From NCBI GenBank assembly GCA_025153775.1, contig JAOALC010000003.1:248001-312000 (forward strand): DNA of 64,000 bases, given 5' to 3'. The DNA is from SAR92 clade bacterium H231 (GTDB taxonomy: Bacteria > Pseudomonadota > Gammaproteobacteria > Pseudomonadales > Porticoccaceae). Positions 30,164 to 41,795 of the stretch are shown one piece after another (position 1 is the first letter of the stretch; each line of letters starts with the position of its first letter). The position numbers and the translations under genes are program-made. Below the pieces are notes generated by a model. That model did not search any database. It had not been told where the DNA came from and was given only the letters and a program-made list of their open reading frames with translations.

Positions 30164-30433
30164 ATGGCACTGAGTGCAGAAGAAAAAGCAGCAATCGTTA
30201 CTGAACACGCAACCTGCGAAAATGACACAGGTTCACCCGAAGTACAGGTTGCACTGCTAACCGTAAACATCAACAAGCTACAGGGTCACTTTGGAGATCA
30301 CAAAAAAGATCACCACTCACGTCGTGGTCTGATTCGCATGGTTAACCAGCGTCGCAAGTTGCTCGACTACTTAAAGAGCAAAGATGCAGAGCGTTATTCC
30401 GCGTTGATCAAAAAGCTTGGTTTACGTCGATAA
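30164..30433 (+). CDS. rpsO: 30S ribosomal protein S15
   Basis: An 89-residue primary 16S-binding protein. The family motif [20 protein letters not shown] is followed by the basic [20 protein letters not shown] helix region. GGAG lies 10 bases before the ATG. In E. coli S15 represses its own translation through a leader pseudoknot; I did not find a convincing equivalent in the 83-base gap here. A hairpin terminator follows and pnp is next. Confidence 0.98.
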   Translation: MALSAEEKAAIVTEHATCENDTGSPEVQVALLTVNINKLQGHFGDHKKDHHSRRGLIRMVNQRRKLLDYLKSKDAERYSALIKKLGLRR

Positions 30434-30443
30434 GTGTTCTCGG

Positions 30444-30480
30444 TGCGGCTCCTGTTAAACTAGGGGCCGCATTCATTTCT
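30444..30480 (+). terminator. Terminator-like hairpin after rpsO
   Basis: TGCGGCTCCT (30444-30453) pairs with AGGGGCCGCA (30462-30471) around an eight-base loop, followed by a T-rich but broken tract. It likely gives partial termination between rpsO and pnp, as in E. coli. Confidence 0.72.
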
Positions 30481-30533
30481 AAGAGCACATAATTTAATCG
30501 CCCCAATGCTATGTCCCTATCTTTGCTGATCGA

Positions 30534-30571
30534 GTTACTTATGGCTGTCAATGCTGGCAGCCATAAGTAAC
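30534..30571 (+). promoter_or_regulatory. Long perfect hairpin in the pnp leader (probable RNase III site)
   Basis: A 14-bp perfect inverted repeat (30534-30547 with 30558-30571, extendable by a G-T and a G-C pair) lies 61 bases upstream of the pnp start. In E. coli the pnp leader forms a long stem that RNase III cuts, after which PNPase degrades the leader and represses its own translation. Position and shape fit the same autocontrol. There is no T run, so it is not a terminator. Confidence 0.75.
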
Positions 30572-30631
30572 CCGAGCAGCGCACAGGGCATGCAGAAAGG
30601 CGCTAATTGGTAAAAATACAAAGGTAAAAAT

Positions 30632-32779
30632 ATGACTCCTTTAATTAAGAAGTTTCAATACGGCAACCATACCGTAACTCTAGAAACTGGCCGTATTGCC
30701 CGTCAGGCAACTGGTGCAGTTTTATGTTCAATCGATAACACCTCAGTACTCTGTACTGTAGTTGGCGCACGTGAAGCCAAGCCGGGAATGGATTTCTTCC
30801 CACTGGGCGTTCATTACATTGAGAAAGCTTACGCAGCGGGCAAAATCCCCGGTGGCTTCTTCAAGCGTGAAGGTCGCCCCAACGAAAAAGAGACACTGAC
30901 ATCGCGCCTGATCGACCGCCCGATCCGTCCTCTTTTCCCCAACGGCTTTAAAAACGAAGTACAGGTTGTTTGTACTGTTATGTCAGCCGAGAAAAACATT
31001 GATCCAGATATCGCCGCAATGATCGGTACCTCTGCAGCACTGTCTATTTCAGGTATCCCCTTTAACGGCCCAGTTGGCGGCGCTCGTGTAGGTTACACCG
31101 AAGAGCAAGGCTACCTGCTGAACCCAACCTACTCAGAGCTGGAAGGCTCATCACTGGATATGGTTGTTGCCGGTACTAAAGACGCAGTATTGATGGTTGA
31201 ATCAGAAGCCAGCGAACTGTCAGAAGATATTATGCTGGGTGGCGTACTGTTCGCTCACCAGGAGATGCAAGCTGTTATCAGCGTGATTGAAGAACTGGCC
31301 GCTGAAGCGGGCAAGCCTCGCTGGGACTGGCAGGCAGAAGAAGAAAACATTGAACTGAAAGACGCCCTTAAAGCAGCAGTTGGCGCCGAACTGGACGCAG
31401 CCTACCAGGTGGTAGACAAGCAGGCTCGTGTTGCCTCAATTAACGGTCTTCGCGATCGCGCTATTGCAGAACTGGCAAGCGAAGATGGTCACTCAGAAGA
31501 AGACATGAAAGATGCCTTCAAAAAGCTTGAGAAAACCATTGTTCGTGGTCGTATCATCCGCGGTGAGCCGCGCATTGATGGCCGTGACACCAAGAAAGTT
31601 CGTGCTATCAACGTAGAAGTAGGCATCCTGGACAAGGTTCATGGTTCATCATTGTTTACCCGTGGTGAAACTCAGGCCATAGTTGCTGCAACACTGGGTT
31701 CAACCCGTGATGCACAGATGATCGATGCTCTGGAAGGCCGCCGTGACGACCCCTTCATGCTGCACTACAACTTCCCTCCCTACTCAGTAGGCGAATGTGG
31801 CCGTATCGGCTTCACCAGCCGTCGTGAAGTAGGCCACGGTCGTTTGGCTCGTCGCGGTATCAACGCCGTACTGCCTTCACAGGAAGAGTTCCCATACGCC
31901 ATGCGCGTAGTATCAGAGATCACCGAATCTAACGGTTCAAGCTCAATGGCCTCAGTTTGTGGCTCAAGCCTGGCACTGATGGATGCTGGTGTACCTCTGA
32001 AAGCACCAGTTGCCGGTATTGCCATGGGTCTGGTTAAAGAAGACGAAGGCTACGCAGTACTGACCGATATTCTGGGCGACGAAGATCACCTGGGCGACAT
32101 GGACTTTAAAGTGGCTGGTACAGCTGCAGGTATCACTGCACTGCAGATGGATATCAAAATCGAAGGTATTACCGAAGAGATTATGGAAATTGCCCTAGAG
32201 CAAGCCATGGAAGCTCGTCTGCATATCCTCGACGAAATGAACAAAGTCATAGCCGCAGGCCGTGACGAAGTTGCTGAAACCGCACCTCGCATGGGCCTGA
32301 TGCAAATCGACCCAGACAAGATCCGCGACGTTATTGGTAAGGGCGGCGCAACCATCCGTTCACTCTGTGACGAGCACAACTCAACCATCGACATCACAGA
32401 CGATGGCGCAGTTAAGATCTACTCCGAAGACACAGATGGCCTGAACTCAGCGATGGAAGCGATCAATGCAATCGTCGCCGACCCAGAGCCAGGTACCATC
32501 TACGAGGGTAAAGTGGTTCGCATCGTAGACTTCGGTGCCTTCGTTAACTTTATGCCGGGTACAGACGGACTGGTACATATCAGCCAGATCGCCCAGGAGC
32601 GTGTTGCCAAGGTAACCGATTACCTGAGCGAAGGTCAGGACGTTCGCGTTAAGGTTCTCGAAATCGACAACCGCGGCCGCGTTAAGCTGTCCATCAAAGA
32701 AGCTCAGCTGGAAGAGGGCACAGTCCCAGAAGCACCAGCTGCCGCTGAGTCGACTGAAGAAGAAGCTCCAGAAGCCTAA
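30632..32779 (+). CDS. pnp: Polyribonucleotide nucleotidyltransferase (PNPase)
   Basis: A phosphorolytic 3'-5' exoribonuclease of the RNA degradosome. The 715-residue protein has two RNase PH-like domains (about 10-215 and 310-540) joined by a helical domain, then KH ([20 protein letters not shown] near 567) and S1 ([20 protein letters not shown] near 618) domains. The C-terminus is acidic. Serine codons are mostly TCA, unlike most neighbours. The leader has an RNase III-type hairpin and a bidirectional-looking terminator follows. Confidence 0.98.
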   Translation: MTPLIKKFQYGNHTVTLETGRIARQATGAVLCSIDNTSVLCTVVGAREAKPGMDFFPLGVHYIEKAYAAGKIPGGFFKREGRPNEKETLTSRLIDRPIRPLFPNGFKNEVQVVCTVMSAEKNIDPDIAAMIGTSAALSISGIPFNGPVGGARVGYTEEQGYLLNPTYSELEGSSLDMVVAGTKDAVLMVESEASELSEDIMLGGVLFAHQEMQAVISVIEELAAEAGKPRWDWQAEEENIELKDALKAAVGAELDAAYQVVDKQARVASINGLRDRAIAELASEDGHSEEDMKDAFKKLEKTIVRGRIIRGEPRIDGRDTKKVRAINVEVGILDKVHGSSLFTRGETQAIVAATLGSTRDAQMIDALEGRRDDPFMLHYNFPPYSVGECGRIGFTSRREVGHGRLARRGINAVLPSQEEFPYAMRVVSEITESNGSSSMASVCGSSLALMDAGVPLKAPVAGIAMGLVKEDEGYAVLTDILGDEDHLGDMDFKVAGTAAGITALQMDIKIEGITEEIMEIALEQAMEARLHILDEMNKVIAAGRDEVAETAPRMGLMQIDPDKIRDVIGKGGATIRSLCDEHNSTIDITDDGAVKIYSEDTDGLNSAMEAINAIVADPEPGTIYEGKVVRIVDFGAFVNFMPGTDGLVHISQIAQERVAKVTDYLSEGQDVRVKVLEIDNRGRVKLSIKEAQLEEGTVPEAPAAAESTEEEAPEA

Positions 32780-32793
32780 TTCTCAGTCGCAAT

Positions 32794-32832
32794 AAAAAAT
32801 CCCCGCCTGCACTGCAGCCGGGGATTTTTTTT
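32794..32832. terminator. Bidirectional terminator between pnp and the convergent unknown gene
   Basis: A-rich then TCCCCG arm (to 32805) pairs with CGGGGA (from 32819) and ends in eight T. Because an A tract precedes the stem, it can serve pnp on the plus strand and the convergent gene on the minus strand. Confidence 0.85.
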
Positions 32833-32968
32833 GTTCTAAATTTTGTCGATCCTCCTGGGTGGGTATACACGGGACCCCAGCCCATAACCATTCCAAATCC
32901 GGCAACAGCGGTTGTAAGTAATTGCTAGCAGTGCGACTTATTTTGGAGAAAGGCATTTGCCTATGTGA

Positions 32969-33748
32969 CTACTTATAAATATCGTCACCAGGCAAGGCCT
33001 TATAGGTTTCGAGAACCTCAGAATGCAATATTTTATTAATAATAGTTGTTGATCCACCAAAGTAGGATGATGGTCTGTTGTAGGGGCTGGCCAAGAACCA
33101 ATCGCAGGTTGTTGGCCATATCGCATTGGGAACCAGGCCAGCTACTTCAATACCGTGACGATTAACTGCCTGTTCATAGGCTGCCAGCCAGCAGTCTCTA
33201 AGCCTAGATAATGTAGAGCTGAAGAGTAAATAGCTTTGTTGTCCGGTGTAGGTCTCAAACTTTGCTTTTGCCTGGTGGTATATAGGAAGATTGAACCCTT
33301 CCCAGATACCACACAAGACTTCCTGATTAGGGCCACCTATTTCAGCAAGGATCGCAAACAGGCTGTCCATCATATCTACGGTTAATTCACCCTCTAAGGG
33401 CCTATCGATGCCCGCCGTACCAGGTTCTTGGGTAATGAATGGAAAGGTTTGAAGAAATTGCATCAGCCGGTGGGGGCGTCGGTTGTTGGCGATTTCGACG
33501 TCATCCCATCGAACAGGAGTTAACTTTTCCTTATCGACCCAGCCAGCGCGAAGCGCCGCCCAGCCTTCTTTATCGTTTGGGTCTAAAGCGTCAAAAGACC
33601 AACCAGGGTGGCAAATGCGCACATAGCTTGCAAATCCCGATGGCACAATGGTGTGCAGTGTGTGCTTGGGGCCAATACATCGATCAACTGCCCAGGCTGC
33701 GCGTTTTGCGTTGGGTTCTATATCGTAAAATTCTAAAAAATTATCCAT
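32969..33748 (-). CDS. Unknown protein of about 259 residues
   Basis: I do not recognise a named family. The product looks soluble, with no signal peptide or membrane segment, and is rich in Trp and Pro. A conserved-looking C-terminal stretch WPTTCDWFLASPYNRPSSYF is followed by GGS and a hydrophobic helix. The N-terminal half includes a HPGWSFDALDPNDKEGWAAL motif. I choose the ATG at 33748, nine bases after GGAAG; a GTG at 33769 has no ribosome-binding site. It lies between pnp and recN, downstream of recN on the same strand with a 98-base gap. Confidence 0.8.
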   Translation of the reverse strand: MDNFLEFYDIEPNAKRAAWAVDRCIGPKHTLHTIVPSGFASYVRICHPGWSFDALDPNDKEGWAALRAGWVDKEKLTPVRWDDVEIANNRRPHRLMQFLQTFPFITQEPGTAGIDRPLEGELTVDMMDSLFAILAEIGGPNQEVLCGIWEGFNLPIYHQAKAKFETYTGQQSYLLFSSTLSRLRDCWLAAYEQAVNRHGIEVAGLVPNAIWPTTCDWFLASPYNRPSSYFGGSTTIINKILHSEVLETYKALPGDDIYK

Positions 33749-33846
33749 AGGTAATGACTTCCATGCCACTGATCTGAACTGGTAATTACGTCTACTATAG
33801 CAGGACGTTCGGGACGCTTAGAGAAGGAGTTTAAGGCGAGATAACT

Positions 33847-35520
33847 TTAGTTAGATGCCAATGAAAGCAATTCCGAAGCATGAGAAAGCGTCTGATCTGT
33901 CACCTGAGCACCACCCAACATACGAGCCAACTCATCCACTCGCTGCTGACGATCCAGCGCAACCATCAATGACTCGGCATTATTCGCCTCAATCACCTTG
34001 CTGGCCCGATAATGATGATGGGCATGGGCCGCCACCTGAGGCTGGTGAGTCACGCTAATCACCTGGCCCCGATCACCCAGTGTCTTCAGCAACTGCCCAA
34101 CAATATCCGCCGTACTGCCACCAATGCCCACATCTACCTCATCAAAAACTAGCGTAGGAATCTTAGAGTGCCCGGCCGCCACCACCTGAATGGCTAGGCT
34201 TACCCGAGAGAGTTCACCACCTGAGGCAATCTTGGCCAATGGCTTATGAGGCTGGCCTGGATTAGTGGCAATCACAAACTCCACTTCCTCAAGACCACTG
34301 GCGCGGAATTCGCCCTCAGATACAGATTTGAGTTGCACCAACAGCTCAGCACCCTCCATAGAGAGCTTCTGCAGCTGCTGATTGATTTCTGCCGCCATGG
34401 TTTGGGCGGCTTGCTGGCGAACAGCGCTTAACTTTTGCGCCGAAGCCTCATAGGCAGATGCTAGCTTGGTCAACTGCTGTTGCAGAGCATCGATACTCTC
34501 ACCGCCATCCTGTAGGCTCTGCAACTCTGCCTCCAGCTCCGTTAGAGTCTCCGCCAACTGATCCGCATTGACCCTATGCTTGCGCGCCAGCTGGAAAATC
34601 ACCGCCAGCTGCTCCTCTACCTGCTGCAAGCGCTGGGGGTCAGCTTCAAAGCGATCCACATGGCTCTCGATTTCCCGAGTGGCTTCCTCAATCTGAATAA
34701 GACCGCTCTGCAGCAGTTCTTCAGCGTTAGACAGAGCTTCAGGCTTGTGTTTAAGCCCAGCCAGGGTAGACAGCGCACGGTTGAGACCGTCGCGCACATT
34801 AAAACCTTCATTTTGATCACAGATTGCCAGCACGCTCTGGCTCTCCTGCAAAATTTGCTCGGCATTGGCCAATGTTTGCTGCTCAGTCTCCAACTTATTC
34901 AGTGACTCTGGTTGCAGATCCAGCTGCTGTAGCTCATTGACCTGAAAGCTCAATAAATCCTTGCGGGCAATCAACTCATCCGAGCGTTCCATCAGGCTGC
35001 GTAGCTTTTTATCCGCAGCATGCCACTGGCGGTAGTCCGCAGCGACCTGAGCGGCTAAATCTGAGGCGCTGGCATAGTCATCTAGAAGTTTGCGATGGGT
35101 TTCTCGACGCAGCAGCGATTGATGTTCGTGCTGGCTGTGAATGTCAGTCAGCATTTCGCCGAGCTGTTGCAGTTGCTGCATGGTGCAGCTCTGGCCATTG
35201 ATATAGCCTCTGGAGCGCCCCTCTGTAGTATAGATGCGGCGCAGAATGCACTGCTCATCTACACTAAAATCATGCGCATCCAGCCAGCTGTTAGCCTCCT
35301 CGAGGCCTTTTATATCAAAGGTTGCAGTGATTTCGGCGCGATCTTTACCATGACGAATAGTGCCAGTATCTGCGCGGTCACCCAGCGCCATACCCAGAGC
35401 ATCCAGCACCAGAGACTTACCGGCACCAGTTTCACCTGTTATGGCCGTAGTGCCCGCGGAAAATTCTATTTCCAGAGACTCTACCAGAGTGTAATTATTG
35501 ATATTTATCGATAGCAGCAA
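33847..35520 (-). CDS. recN: DNA repair protein RecN
   Basis: An SMC-like ATPase that acts early in double-strand-break repair. The 557-residue protein has Walker A GETGAGKS at 29-36, a long central coiled coil interrupted near the middle, and the C-terminal ABC signature LAKIASGGELSRVSLAI and Walker B LVFDEVDVGIGG. It is divergent from grpE, a conserved arrangement. No LexA box is obvious in the 156-base intergenic region. Confidence 0.97.
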   Translation of the reverse strand: MLLSININNYTLVESLEIEFSAGTTAITGETGAGKSLVLDALGMALGDRADTGTIRHGKDRAEITATFDIKGLEEANSWLDAHDFSVDEQCILRRIYTTEGRSRGYINGQSCTMQQLQQLGEMLTDIHSQHEHQSLLRRETHRKLLDDYASASDLAAQVAADYRQWHAADKKLRSLMERSDELIARKDLLSFQVNELQQLDLQPESLNKLETEQQTLANAEQILQESQSVLAICDQNEGFNVRDGLNRALSTLAGLKHKPEALSNAEELLQSGLIQIEEATREIESHVDRFEADPQRLQQVEEQLAVIFQLARKHRVNADQLAETLTELEAELQSLQDGGESIDALQQQLTKLASAYEASAQKLSAVRQQAAQTMAAEINQQLQKLSMEGAELLVQLKSVSEGEFRASGLEEVEFVIATNPGQPHKPLAKIASGGELSRVSLAIQVVAAGHSKIPTLVFDEVDVGIGGSTADIVGQLLKTLGDRGQVISVTHQPQVAAHAHHHYRASKVIEANNAESLMVALDRQQRVDELARMLGGAQVTDQTLSHASELLSLASN

Positions 35521-35583
35521 GGTATTTTAATCAGCTAAAAGTCAATTTAGGTTTATACAGAACAGATTGATGTTAAGCAATCG

Positions 35584-35611
35584 CTTGAAACTCAATAGTT
35601 TGTCCCCATAT
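35584..35611 (+). promoter_or_regulatory. Sigma-32 heat-shock promoter of grpE-dnaK-dnaJ
   Basis: CTTGAA (35584-35589) and CCCCATAT (35604-35611) are separated by 14 bases, an essentially perfect match to the sigma-32 consensus (CTTGAA, 13-15 bases, CCCCATNT). It lies 66 bases upstream of the grpE start. Confidence 0.93.
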
Positions 35612-35676
35612 CTAGAAACAGAGTGAATATAAGGATCCGCAGGATCAACCCAATGAACAGAAAGTGAGGAGTTGGC

Positions 35677-36294
35677 GTGTCAGAAGAAACCAACAATGAT
35701 GAAAAAACCGCAGCAAATGATGAACCACAGACCTCTTCGACAGAAGAAAACATCAAGGCAACCTTAGATGAGGTTAATGCCGAGATTGAAGCTGAGCTTG
35801 TGGACGAAATGGATGCCGAGGCAGCTCAGCAGGAGCAGCAGTCGGAAACAGAACAGTTAAAGGCTCAGGTAGCCACAGCCAATGATCAGGTACTCAGGGT
35901 ACAGGCGGAGATGCAGAATGTGCGTCGTCGCGCCGAGCGAGACGTTGAAAATGCCCACAAGTATGCGCTGGACAAGTTTGCCGCAGATCTGCTGCCAGTA
36001 GTCGACAATCTTGAGCGAGCGCTGGCCGCTATAGATAGTGCCGATGAGGGGCAGAAAGCCGTCGCCGAGGGGCTGGAGCTGACCTTAAAGTCCTTTATGG
36101 ACGTGCTCACCAGGTACAAAATTGAAGCTATAGACCCAGCTGGCCAGCCCTTTGACGCCGAGCTACATCAGGCGGTAAGCATGGTGCCCAATCCCGATTT
36201 GGAGCATAACACTGTGATGGATGTGTTCCAGAAAGGCTACAGCCTCAATGGTCGGCTGGTAAGGCCTGCCATGGTGGTGGTTTCCCAAGCATAA
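35677..36294 (+). CDS. grpE: Nucleotide exchange factor GrpE
   Basis: GrpE releases ADP from DnaK. The 205-residue protein has an acidic, disordered N-terminus (1-55), a long coiled coil (about 55-135, [20 protein letters not shown]) and a C-terminal beta domain with [16 protein letters not shown]. The start is GTG at 35677 behind AGGAG. Transcription from the sigma-32 promoter just upstream is expected. dnaK follows after 103 bases. Confidence 0.96.
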   Translation: MSEETNNDEKTAANDEPQTSSTEENIKATLDEVNAEIEAELVDEMDAEAAQQEQQSETEQLKAQVATANDQVLRVQAEMQNVRRRAERDVENAHKYALDKFAADLLPVVDNLERALAAIDSADEGQKAVAEGLELTLKSFMDVLTRYKIEAIDPAGQPFDAELHQAVSMVPNPDLEHNTVMDVFQKGYSLNGRLVRPAMVVVSQA

Positions 36295-36320
36295 AAAAAC
36301 ACTCAATACTGGCTGCGACC

Positions 36321-36348
36321 CTTGAATTTTTATAAATCGCACCCAAAT
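36321..36348 (+). promoter_or_regulatory. Candidate second sigma-32 promoter before dnaK
   Basis: CTTGAA (36321-36326) is followed after 14 bases by ACCCAAAT (36341-36348), six of seven informative matches to CCCCATNT. It would give dnaK-dnaJ extra transcription independent of grpE. Confidence 0.6.
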
Positions 36349-36397
36349 ACCCAACAAGCAGTTAAATATTTACAAATAAGTAACGGAGAAACAGAAA

Positions 36398-38329
36398 ATG
36401 GGAAAGATTATCGGAATTGATTTGGGAACCACCAACTCTTGTGTGTCGGTTCTCGAAGGCGATAAGCCCAAGGTGATTGAAAATGCCGAGGGGGCGAGAA
36501 CTACTCCCTCAGTAGTGGCTTTCACTGATGAAGGGGAAATTTTAGTAGGCCAGTCAGCCAAGCGCCAAGCGGTAACTAATCCTCACAATACAGTGTATGC
36601 GGTCAAGCGTCTTATAGGTCGTCGCTTTGAAGACGATGTAGTGCAGAAAGATATCAAAATGGTGCCCTACAAAATCGTTAAAGCAGACAATGGCGATGCC
36701 TGGGTAGAGATCAAAGGCGAGAGCAAAGCAGCGCCACAGATTTCCGCTGAAGTTCTAAAGAAAATGAAGAAAACCGCCGAAGACTATCTGGGTGAGACCG
36801 TATCAGAAGCAGTAATTACTGTGCCTGCCTACTTTAACGACTCCCAGCGTCAGGCCACCAAAGACGCAGGTCGCATTGCCGGCTTAGATGTTAAGCGTAT
36901 TATCAACGAGCCCACTGCTGCGGCGCTGGCCTACGGTATAGATAAAACCTCTGGTGACAGCGTGGTTGCTGTGTACGATCTGGGTGGTGGTACTTTCGAT
37001 ATTTCGATTATTGAAATTGCCGATGTGGATGGCGAGAAGCAGTTTGAAGTACTGGCAACCAACGGTGACACATTCCTTGGTGGTGAAGACTTTGATATGC
37101 GCTTGATCGAATATTTATCCGAGGAATTCAAAGCTGACAGTGGCATAGATATTCACGGTGATCCACTGGCTATGCAGCGTCTTAAAGAAGCGGCAGAAAA
37201 AGCCAAGATCGAATTGTCTTCCAGCTCACAGACCGAAGTTAATCTGCCCTACATCACTGCAGACGCAACTGGTCCCAAGCATTTGGTGGTTAAGTTAACT
37301 CGCGCCAAGCTTGAGTCACTGGTTGAAGATCTGGTAGAGCGTTCGCTGGCACCATTGAAAATGGCCCTTAAAGATGCAGGTAAGTCTACGTCTGAAATCG
37401 ACGAGATTATCCTGGTAGGCGGTCAGACTCGCATGCCGTTGGTCCAGGAAAAAGTAACCGCATTCTTTGGCAAAGAGCCGCGCAAAGACGTTAACCCAGA
37501 CGAAGCTGTTGCTGTGGGTGCTGGCTTGCAGGGCGCTGTACTGGCCGGTGATGTAACCGACGTACTTTTGCTCGACGTAACTCCGCTGAGCCTAGGCATT
37601 GAGACCATGGGCGGCGTTGCTACTCCGGTGATTGAGAAAAACACCACGATTCCTACCAAGAAATCGCAGATTTTCTCTACAGCTGAAGACAACCAGACAG
37701 CAGTAACTATTCACGTGGTTCAGGGTGAGCGCAAACAGGCTACAGGTAACAAATCGTTGGGTCGCTTTGACCTGGCTGATATTCCTCCTGCGCCGCGCGG
37801 CATGCCTCAGATTGAAGTGACTTTTGACATTGATGCCAACGGTATTTTGAATGTTGGCGCTAAAGACAAGGCCACTGGCAAAGAGCAGTCGATTATTATT
37901 AAAGCCTCCTCAGGCCTGTCAGATGATGAAATTGATGCGATGGTTAAAGACGCTGAGGCCAATGCCGCTGAAGATAAAAAGTTTGAAGAGTTGGTTCAGG
38001 CGCGCAACACAGTTGATGGCCTGGCCCATGCAGCCAAGAAAACTCTTGAAGAGGCTGGTGACAAAGCCACCGACGAAGAGAAGACAGCGATTGAAGCGGC
38101 TATCAAGCAGGCAGAAGAAGCAGTTCAGGGCGACGACAAAGAAGCCATAGACGAAGCAGCCAAGGTTCTCTCGGAAGCTTCATCTGGTCTAGCTCAGAAG
38201 ATGTATGCCGAACAGGCAGAGGCTGGCCAAGCTGAAGGTGGAGAGCAGCCCGCTGGTGATGAGGCTATGGACGCCGAGTTTGAAGAAGTGAAAGACAATG
38301 CAGAGGAAGAGGTAAAAGAAGACAAGTAA
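36398..38329 (+). CDS. dnaK: Chaperone DnaK (Hsp70)
   Basis: The main Hsp70. The 643-residue protein has the ATPase domain ([15 protein letters not shown] at the start, [13 protein letters not shown] near 193, [13 protein letters not shown] near 340), the [11 protein letters not shown] linker region near 390, a beta substrate-binding domain to about 505 and a helical lid. The tail ends EEVKEDK, close to the co-chaperone EEV-type tail of E. coli. GGAG precedes the ATG by nine bases. Confidence 0.98.
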   Translation: MGKIIGIDLGTTNSCVSVLEGDKPKVIENAEGARTTPSVVAFTDEGEILVGQSAKRQAVTNPHNTVYAVKRLIGRRFEDDVVQKDIKMVPYKIVKADNGDAWVEIKGESKAAPQISAEVLKKMKKTAEDYLGETVSEAVITVPAYFNDSQRQATKDAGRIAGLDVKRIINEPTAAALAYGIDKTSGDSVVAVYDLGGGTFDISIIEIADVDGEKQFEVLATNGDTFLGGEDFDMRLIEYLSEEFKADSGIDIHGDPLAMQRLKEAAEKAKIELSSSSQTEVNLPYITADATGPKHLVVKLTRAKLESLVEDLVERSLAPLKMALKDAGKSTSEIDEIILVGGQTRMPLVQEKVTAFFGKEPRKDVNPDEAVAVGAGLQGAVLAGDVTDVLLLDVTPLSLGIETMGGVATPVIEKNTTIPTKKSQIFSTAEDNQTAVTIHVVQGERKQATGNKSLGRFDLADIPPAPRGMPQIEVTFDIDANGILNVGAKDKATGKEQSIIIKASSGLSDDEIDAMVKDAEANAAEDKKFEELVQARNTVDGLAHAAKKTLEEAGDKATDEEKTAIEAAIKQAEEAVQGDDKEAIDEAAKVLSEASSGLAQKMYAEQAEAGQAEGGEQPAGDEAMDAEFEEVKDNAEEEVKEDK

Positions 38330-38353
38330 GTCTTCGGTCGTTTTCTCTACGTT

Positions 38354-38385
38354 TATTAGGCGCGGGCTGAGTTCCGCGCCTAATA
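38354..38385 (+). promoter_or_regulatory. Hairpin between dnaK and dnaJ
   Basis: A 12-bp inverted repeat with TTAGGCGCGG (38356-38365) and CCGCGCCTAA (38374-38383) around an eight-base loop sits in the dnaK-dnaJ gap. No T run follows, so it more likely stabilises the upstream mRNA or marks a processing site, helping produce more DnaK than DnaJ. Confidence 0.6.
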
Positions 38386-38419
38386 TTATCAGCGATATTT
38401 AGGAATAAAGAATCAACTT

Positions 38420-40400
<1,981 letters not shown>

Positions 40401-40450
40401 AAGCACTGTCAAAATAGCGCCTAAACGGGCGAATTTATAGATAACAGTGA

Positions 40451-40479
40451 TAGACAAAAACTGCCTCTTTCAATACAAT
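40451..40479 (+). promoter_or_regulatory. Sigma-70 promoter of carAB
   Basis: TAGACA (40451-40456) and TACAAT (40474-40479) are separated by 17 bases and each match consensus at five of six positions. Transcription would start near 40486, giving a leader of about 165 bases that contains the terminator hairpin at 40551-40586. Confidence 0.75.
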
Positions 40480-40509
40480 GCCGTTCTAACACCGCGACAT
40501 TAAAAGCGG

Positions 40510-40586
40510 TCTCGTTCCGAGAGGTTAGGCCACAGAATATTATTTAATTAAACGAGATGAGACGCCGAGTTTCATCTCGTTTTTTT
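40510..40586 (+). promoter_or_regulatory. Probable transcription attenuator in the carA leader
   Basis: An intrinsic terminator (arms 40551-40560 and 40572-40581, then a T run to 40586) lies inside the carA leader. The segment TCTCGTT (40510-40516) can form a small hairpin with CGAGA (40518-40522) or pair with AACGAGA (40551-40557), the 5' arm of the terminator. That makes a plausible antiterminator. A 13-codon reading frame (40557-40598) rich in Arg codons crosses the terminator but lacks a clear Shine-Dalgarno. A simple dapB terminator is the alternative, but it lies after the carA promoter. Confidence 0.6.
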
Positions 40587-40652
40587 GCAAATGTCTGATG
40601 TGCATTTCGGATTTATCTGATTCCAGGTCCATGTGACTAATTAGGAGGTTGT

Positions 40653-41789
40653 GTGAATTCCCATACTCACCGGGAAGCCGTACTCGCGCTCGCAGACGGA
40701 ACAATTTTCAGAGGAACTGCCATAGGTGCAGATGGATCCTCTGTTGGTGAAGTAGTCTTTAACACAGCTCTCACAGGGTATCAGGAGATTCTTACTGATC
40801 CCTCATACGCTCGTCAGATTGTGACTCTCACCTATCCCCATATAGGTAACACAGGTGTCAACAAAGAAGACGAAGAGTCCGATCAAATCTGGGCCGCTGG
40901 CTTGGTGATTCGCGACTTGCCTCTGCTGGCCTCTAATTTCCGCAGCGAGCAGAATCTCGATGACTATCTCAAAGAGAAAAATATTCTTGGTATCGCCGAT
41001 ATAGATACCCGCAAATTGACCCGGATACTGCGTGAAACCGGTGCCCAGAGTGGCTGTATTATGGCCGGCGATATTGATGACCAGGCTGCACTCTCAGCAG
41101 CTCGAGGCTTTGCTGGCCTCAAAGGTATGGATCTTGCCAAAGAGGTGACAACCAGCAGCAGCTATTCCTGGAACGAACACAGCTGGGAACTGGGTGTTGG
41201 TCACAGGCAGTCTAGCGGCGGTAAATATAAAGTCGTGGCCTACGACTACGGTGTTAAACGCAATATTCTGCGCATGCTGGTTGATCGCGACTGCGACCTG
41301 ACCGTGGTGCCTGCTCAGACTCCAGCCAGCGAAGTGTTGGCCATGAACCCTGATGGTATTTTTCTATCCAATGGTCCGGGCGATCCCGAGCCCTGCGACT
41401 ATGCGATTCAGGCCATAGGCGAAATTCTTGAAACAGATATCCCGGTATTTGGCATCTGCCTGGGTCACCAGCTTCTGGCTCTGGCCTCTGGAGCACAGAC
41501 CGAGAAGATGAAGTTCGGTCACCATGGTGCGAATCATCCTGTAGAAGATATAGACAAAAATATTGTCATGATTACTAGCCAGAACCATGGCTTTGCGGTG
41601 GAAGAAAAGAGCCTGCCAGACTGTCTGCGGGCCACCCATCGCTCATTATTTGATGGCTCGCTGCAGGGTATTCATCGCACTGACAAGGCTGCCTTTAGTT
41701 TTCAGGGGCACCCTGAAGCCAGTCCAGGCCCCCATGATGCAGCATCATTGTTTGATCACTTTATTGAATTAATGGAACAGCGCGGTTAA
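40653..41789 (+). CDS. carA: Carbamoyl-phosphate synthase small subunit CarA
   Basis: The glutaminase subunit that channels ammonia to CarB for carbamoyl phosphate, the precursor of arginine and pyrimidines. The 378-residue protein has an N-terminal CarA-specific domain and a class I glutamine amidotransferase domain with the nucleophile Cys in GICLGHQ and the His/Glu pair in GHPEASPGP. The start is a GTG at 40653, four bases after AGGAGG, consistent with the family N-terminus. carB starts 6 bases after carA ends. Confidence 0.97.
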   Translation: MNSHTHREAVLALADGTIFRGTAIGADGSSVGEVVFNTALTGYQEILTDPSYARQIVTLTYPHIGNTGVNKEDEESDQIWAAGLVIRDLPLLASNFRSEQNLDDYLKEKNILGIADIDTRKLTRILRETGAQSGCIMAGDIDDQAALSAARGFAGLKGMDLAKEVTTSSSYSWNEHSWELGVGHRQSSGGKYKVVAYDYGVKRNILRMLVDRDCDLTVVPAQTPASEVLAMNPDGIFLSNGPGDPEPCDYAIQAIGEILETDIPVFGICLGHQLLALASGAQTEKMKFGHHGANHPVEDIDKNIVMITSQNHGFAVEEKSLPDCLRATHRSLFDGSLQGIHRTDKAAFSFQGHPEASPGPHDAASLFDHFIELMEQRG

Positions 41790-41795
41790 TCCCCT

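Noticed and set aside
40447-40503. 18-codon GTG-started leader peptide before carA
   Set aside because: It overlaps the predicted promoter and lies upstream of the likely transcription start, and it has no ribosome-binding site.
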